Shown here: positions 56,824-59,953 of the stretch, piece by piece
How the letters are laid out: every line of letters begins with the position of its first letter
How positions within the stretch are numbered: the stretch's first letter is position 1
Assembly (NCBI GenBank): GCA_016717705.1
Contig: JADKFD010000022.1
Location: 1 to 59,953, forward strand
Direction of reading: 5' to 3'
DNA from: Rhodanobacteraceae bacterium
GTDB lineage: Bacteria > Pseudomonadota > Gammaproteobacteria > Xanthomonadales > SZUA-5
DNA: 59,953 bases
Translations under genes and position numbers: made by a program
The notes under the pieces: generated by a model
Database searches by the model: none
Told to the model about the DNA's origin: nothing
The model's input: the letters and a program-made list of their open reading frames with translations, nothing else

Positions 56824-57255
56824 ATGATGACGGTAAGCGCGAAGGCCGAAACCGTAAAGCGCGATTGGTTTCTGGTGGACGCCACGGGCAAGACGCTCGG
56901 CCGGCTGTGCACGGAACTCGCTTCGCGTCTGCGCGGCAAGCACAAACCCATTTATACCCCGCACTGCGACACCGGCGATTACCTCGTGGTGATCAACGCC
57001 GAGAAGATCACGGTGACGGGCAACAAGCTGAATGACAAGCTGTACCACCGCGTCACCGGGTACATCGGCAACATCAAGACGATCCCGCTGAAGAAGATGA
57101 TGGCCACCCATCCGGAGCGCGCGATCGAAATCGCCGTCAAGGGCATGCTGCCGAAGGGTCCGCTGGGTCGCGACATGTACCGCAAGCTCAAGGTTTACAG
57201 CGGATCCGAGCATCCGCACGCGGCGCAGCAGCCCGCCGTTCTCGACATCGGATAA
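56824..57255 (+). CDS. rplM: 50S ribosomal protein L13
   Basis: A 143-residue large-subunit protein: WFLVDATGKTLGRL, LRGKHKPIYTPHCDTGDYL, VINAEKITVTGNKLNDKLYH and KGMLPKGPLGRDMYRKL. ATG at 56824 (or 56827) follows GGGAAGG; an open frame begins earlier at 56785. rpsI follows 9 bases later, the usual rplM-rpsI order. Confidence 0.97.
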   Translation: MMTVSAKAETVKRDWFLVDATGKTLGRLCTELASRLRGKHKPIYTPHCDTGDYLVVINAEKITVTGNKLNDKLYHRVTGYIGNIKTIPLKKMMATHPERAIEIAVKGMLPKGPLGRDMYRKLKVYSGSEHPHAAQQPAVLDIG

Positions 57256-57264
57256 GGATAGGTC

Positions 57265-57657
57265 ATGGCGATTACGCAGTATTACGGCACCGGCCGTCGC
57301 AAGTCCTCCGCCGCACGCGTGTTCCTGCGTCCGGGCAAGGGCCAGATCACCGTCAACGACAAGACGCTCGACGCGTTCTTCGGTCGCGAAACGGCGCGCA
57401 TGGTGGTCAAGCAGCCGCTGGAGCTGACCAAGCTCGGCGACCGTTTCGACGTGCTGGTCACCGTTGAAGGCGGCGGCATCACCGGCCAGTCCGGCGCGAT
57501 CCGCCTCGGTCTCTCCCGCGCGCTGGTCGAATACGACGAGAACCTGAAGAGCGAGCTGCGCAAAGCCGGCTTCCTGACCCGCGACGCCCGCGAAGTCGAA
57601 CGCAAGAAGGTCGGCCTGCACAAAGCCCGCCGCGCCACCCAGTACAGCAAGCGCTAA
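57265..57657 (+). CDS. rpsI: 30S ribosomal protein S9
   Basis: A 130-residue small-subunit protein: YYGTGRRKSSAARVFLRPG, GGGITGQSGAIRLGLSRALV and the C-terminal KARRATQYSKR that reaches the P-site. AAGGATAGG precedes the ATG. The tRNA gene follows 34 bases after the stop. Confidence 0.97.
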   Translation: MAITQYYGTGRRKSSAARVFLRPGKGQITVNDKTLDAFFGRETARMVVKQPLELTKLGDRFDVLVTVEGGGITGQSGAIRLGLSRALVEYDENLKSELRKAGFLTRDAREVERKKVGLHKARRATQYSKR

Positions 57658-57691
57658 TCGTCCAATTCGACGATCCGTGCTTTGGAAATAT

Positions 57692-57765
57692 TGGGAGATC
57701 GTCCAACGGTAGGACAACGGACTCTGACTCCGTTTATCTAGGTTCGAATCCTAGTCTCCCAGCCA
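57692..57765 (+). tRNA. tRNA-Gln (anticodon CTG)
   Basis: A 74-base cloverleaf: acceptor TGGGAGA/TCTCCCA, D-arm GTCCAACGGTAGGAC, anticodon arm CGGACTCTGACTCCG with CTG (reads CAG), T-arm CTAGGTTCGAATCCTAG and an encoded GCCA end. Its 3' part is the likely attachment site for the integrase that follows. Confidence 0.97.
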
Positions 57766-57808
57766 GCATCGGGTTTCAGTGGTTCCCACAGAGACCCAAG
57801 CAACATCA

Positions 57809-57834
57809 AACCCCGCGTAACTGCGGGGTTTTTT
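57809..57834 (+). terminator. Rho-independent terminator
   Basis: AACCCCGC-GTAACT-GCGGGGTT followed by TTTT, 44 bases after the tRNA. A perfect 8-base GC-rich stem and T-run. Confidence 0.88.
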
Positions 57835-58003
57835 GTGCCCAAAGGGTTCCCAGTGTACCCATTGCGTCCTACCGATGCTGCGGGGTACTTTGCGGGGTAA
57901 GGGCTGGCCCTACCCCGCTTCCCGCAATTCCTGTTCGAAGTTTAGCCGATCCCGTCGAAACCCGCGTCCGTGCTGGGTTTCAAGCGCATGGGATTACCCC
58001 GCA

Positions 58004-59222
58004 ATGGCCAAGCTGATCGATCTGCAGATCCGCAACGCCAAACCCCGCGACAAAGTACAAGCTCTCTGGCGGGAACGGCCTGACGCTGGTGGTCATGCCT
58101 GACGGCGCCAAGTACTGGCGACTGCGCTACCGCTACGCCGGCAAGGAGAAGGAGCTATCGCTCGGCAGGCCCTACCCGGACCTGACGTTGAAGGACGCGG
58201 AGGCCGAGGCGGCTCGCATGCGGACCTTGGTAGCAGCCGGCAGCGATCCCGCCGAGCAGCGCGTGCAGCAGAAGCTCGATCGAACCACGCGAGCAGCCAA
58301 TACCTTCGGCGTGGCGGCTGAAGAGTGGTTCACCTTCCGCAGCAAGGCATGGGCGCAGCGGACGCAGGACCAGGTGCGCGAGTACCTTGATCGAGATCTG
58401 CTGCCAAAGCTGAAGTCGCGGCCGCTGGATGCGATCACCACGCGCGAGCTGGCTGTCTTCGCGCGTGCGATCGAAGACCGCGGAGCGCCAGACGTTGCAA
58501 AGAAGGTACGCCAATGGCTGGCAGCTATCTTTCAGTTCGCGCGCCCACGGGTGGACCACCCATGACCCTGTACGCGATCTGCGTGCTTTGGTGCTGCCCG
58601 CCAGCGCCGCGACCAACTACGCTCACCTCAGTGTCGACGACCTGCCGGCGTTCCTGCGCAAACTCGAAGCCATCGACGCATCGCCGCTGGTCAAAGGTGC
58701 GGCGATGTTGGCGCTCTGGACGGCGAACCGGCCCGGTGTCACTCGGACCCTGCGATGGGACGAGGTCGATCTCGAAGGTGCGCTGTGGACTATCGAGAAG
58801 GGCCGGGAGGACATGAAGCGCGGTTACGCTCACCTGACCCCTTTGCCCCGGCAGGCAGTCACCCTGTTGCGCGAGGTACATCGCATGACCGGCACGTTCG
58901 ACTATGTGTTCATCGGCCGCAACGACCCTATGAAGCCCCTGAGCGACGGCGCGGTGAACGGCCTGCTCAAGCGCATGGCTACCGTGGCAAGCAGACCGCG
59001 CACGGCTTCCGTCATCTGATCAGCACCGCGCTGAATGAGCAGGGTTACGAGTCGGACTGGGTCGAACGCCAGCTCGCCCACGGCGACCCGGACAAGATTC
59101 GCGGCACCTACAACAAGGCCAAGTACCTGGAGAAGCGCCGGGAGATGATGCAGGCGTGGGCGGATTACCCTGACAAGGTAAGGGTCGGCGGGGACGTGGT
59201 TGCGCTGCGGAAGACGGCGTGA
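58004..59222 (+). pseudogene. P4-type tyrosine integrase at tRNA-Gln, three frameshifts
   Basis: About 405 residues when rejoined. The N-terminal DUF4102-like part begins KLIDLQIRNAKPRDK at 58004, shifts near 58054 to YKLSGGNGLTLVVMPDGAKY, shifts near 58544 to HGWTTHDPVRDLRALV, and again near 58977 to the C-terminal frame. Catalytic residues are all present: Arg in TANRPGVTRTLRWDEVDL, HGFRH (HxxR), HGDPDK and the nucleophile Tyr in RGTYNKAKYLEKR. Placed just after a tRNA gene and pointing away from it, this is the usual arrangement of a tRNA-targeted island. Three shifts in 1.2 kb may mean decay, or the same base errors seen elsewhere in the window. Confidence 0.87.
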
Positions 59223-59449
59223 TGGCCCGAAATCACAAAGTCGACGCGAGGCGCTGCCGGCCGTCGTCCGCAGCAGCGGCCCGACTTTCACTGACGCGAG
59301 GCTGCCGCACTGGTCACCGAGCTCGCAGGTACGCCTGAGCGAGAAGTCTACGAGCAGCGAAAGCGATTCGCGACGAAGATCGATCGTGCTCCGTCCTCCG
59401 AGGATCCGAGCTCGCGTTCCCGCACGCCGAGCTTGCCACGACAACCCAA

Positions 59450-59734
59450 TTGCCCCCTCCATGGAATGTAGTGAGGTGGGCGCAGTCAATTCTTGAACAG
59501 ACGTTTGCGGACCTTCCACATGACCCGCCAAGGACGGTGAACCTCGCGGGAACTGGAAACGTTTCAGTTTTCGCCGGCAACGCGGAAGTGCGAGTTTTGC
59601 CGGGTGCTTTGGCCAAATGTCATGAGTTGATTCTGTCGCTGGACGCGGAGATTGACCGACTCGGCCGAGAGAACGAGAGGCTGGCACGCGGATGGACGGC
59701 GGAGGTCCATTTGAACTTCAACAAGGGAAAGTGA
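59450..59734 (+). CDS. Hypothetical protein of an integrated element
   Basis: Up to 94 residues from a TTG at 59450; a GTG at 59471 is also possible. The C-terminal third is helical (ELILSLDAEIDRLGRENERL), coiled-coil-like, ending in HLNFNKGK. The DNA is less GC-rich than the core genes around it, which fits horizontally acquired cargo. I recognise no family. Confidence 0.4.
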   Translation: MPPPWNVVRWAQSILEQTFADLPHDPPRTVNLAGTGNVSVFAGNAEVRVLPGALAKCHELILSLDAEIDRLGRENERLARGWTAEVHLNFNKGK

Positions 59735-59832
59735 CCTCAGTTCGGCGCTTCCTTGGTGCGATCGAAATGAGGTCATAAAGTGCAGAAGCCATCCCCCGCA
59801 GTCCCTGCAGGGCTCATGGCGATTCAAATCAA

Positions 59833-59953
59833 ATGAATGCAACCGACTACTGCACGTCGCTCGTCAGCGCCGATAGCTCCGCGCTGGATTCCACCCCGTA
59901 TGTCGCGCCAGACCACGTGGCCGAACCCCGCCCTGACCGCCTCATGCGCCGCG
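59833..59953 (+). CDS. Possible partial CDS at the right edge
   Basis: The ATG at 59833 opens a frame (MNATDYCTSLVSADSSALDS...) with no stop before the end of the window, at least 40 residues. No family is recognised and no strong ribosome site is seen. It would be cargo of the element after tRNA-Gln. Confidence 0.3.
   Translation, partial: MNATDYCTSLVSADSSALDSTPYVAPDHVAEPRPDRLMRR

Overview
The window is about 60 kb of GC-rich chromosome, most likely from a gammaproteobacterium of the Xanthomonadales (Lysobacter/Dokdonella/Rhodanobacter type). This rests on content and gene order: a Clp-type CRP regulator next to speD, coq7, a two-CCG Fe-S protein and rplM-rpsI; fis-purH; a zapA/coiled-coil pair followed by a 6S RNA locus and fthC; a secreted giant protein with the C-terminal motif FRNGFE; and many REP-type palindromes between genes. 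Species cannot be fixed from the sequence alone.

Layout. 1-1244: 5' part of a tyrosine phenol-lyase/tryptophanase-family gene (minus). 1539-4908: molybdopterin operon moaCB (fusion)-moeA-moaD-moaE plus a small broken gene. 5144-6823: beta-carbonic anhydrase and a spermidine-synthase-like protein. 6911-9382: a PhyH oxygenase facing a three-gene unit of a small Nif11-like peptide, a sulfotransferase and an aspartyl/asparaginyl beta-hydroxylase, a candidate peptide-modification locus. 9713-12957: GNAT protein, two DUF6916-type proteins and three tail-collar (MdpB-like) proteins. 13027-22618: a secreted protein of roughly 3,200 residues (FG-GAP, CSLREA/beta-helix, Ig-like, DUF11, Calx-beta). 22884-28025: a tightly coupled unknown operon with a RanBP2-type zinc finger protein. 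28273-34816: a copper/silver efflux set (DUF2946-like protein, cusC, cusB, cusA), with cusA cut at its 3' end and joined tail to tail with an inner-membrane alpha-2-macroglobulin lipoprotein gene (to 40742).

41156-45380: a MATCAP/DUF1704-like metallopeptidase and the sulfate-activation genes cysD-cysNC (PAPS synthesis). 45609-48496: rpiA, an EVE protein, fthC, 6S RNA, zapA and a ZapB-like coiled coil, with a MITE-like element just upstream of rpiA. 48817-57657: a GPH-type transporter, purH, fis, clp, speD, coq7, an Fe-S protein, rplM and rpsI. 57692-59953: tRNA-Gln(CUG) with an integrase remnant, the start of an integrated element.

The window is littered with apparent one-base frameshifts, at least 15, in otherwise well-conserved genes including cysNC, cusC and the integrase. 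I read most of them as consensus errors of the assembly rather than true pseudogenes, so the affected genes are annotated across the shift. The most interesting leads are the peptide/sulfotransferase/hydroxylase locus, the unknown 22884-28025 operon, the cusA/alpha-2-macroglobulin junction, and palindromic repeats that enter coding sequence (cusB) or touch stop codons (rpiA, the spermidine-synthase-like gene, the EVE gene).
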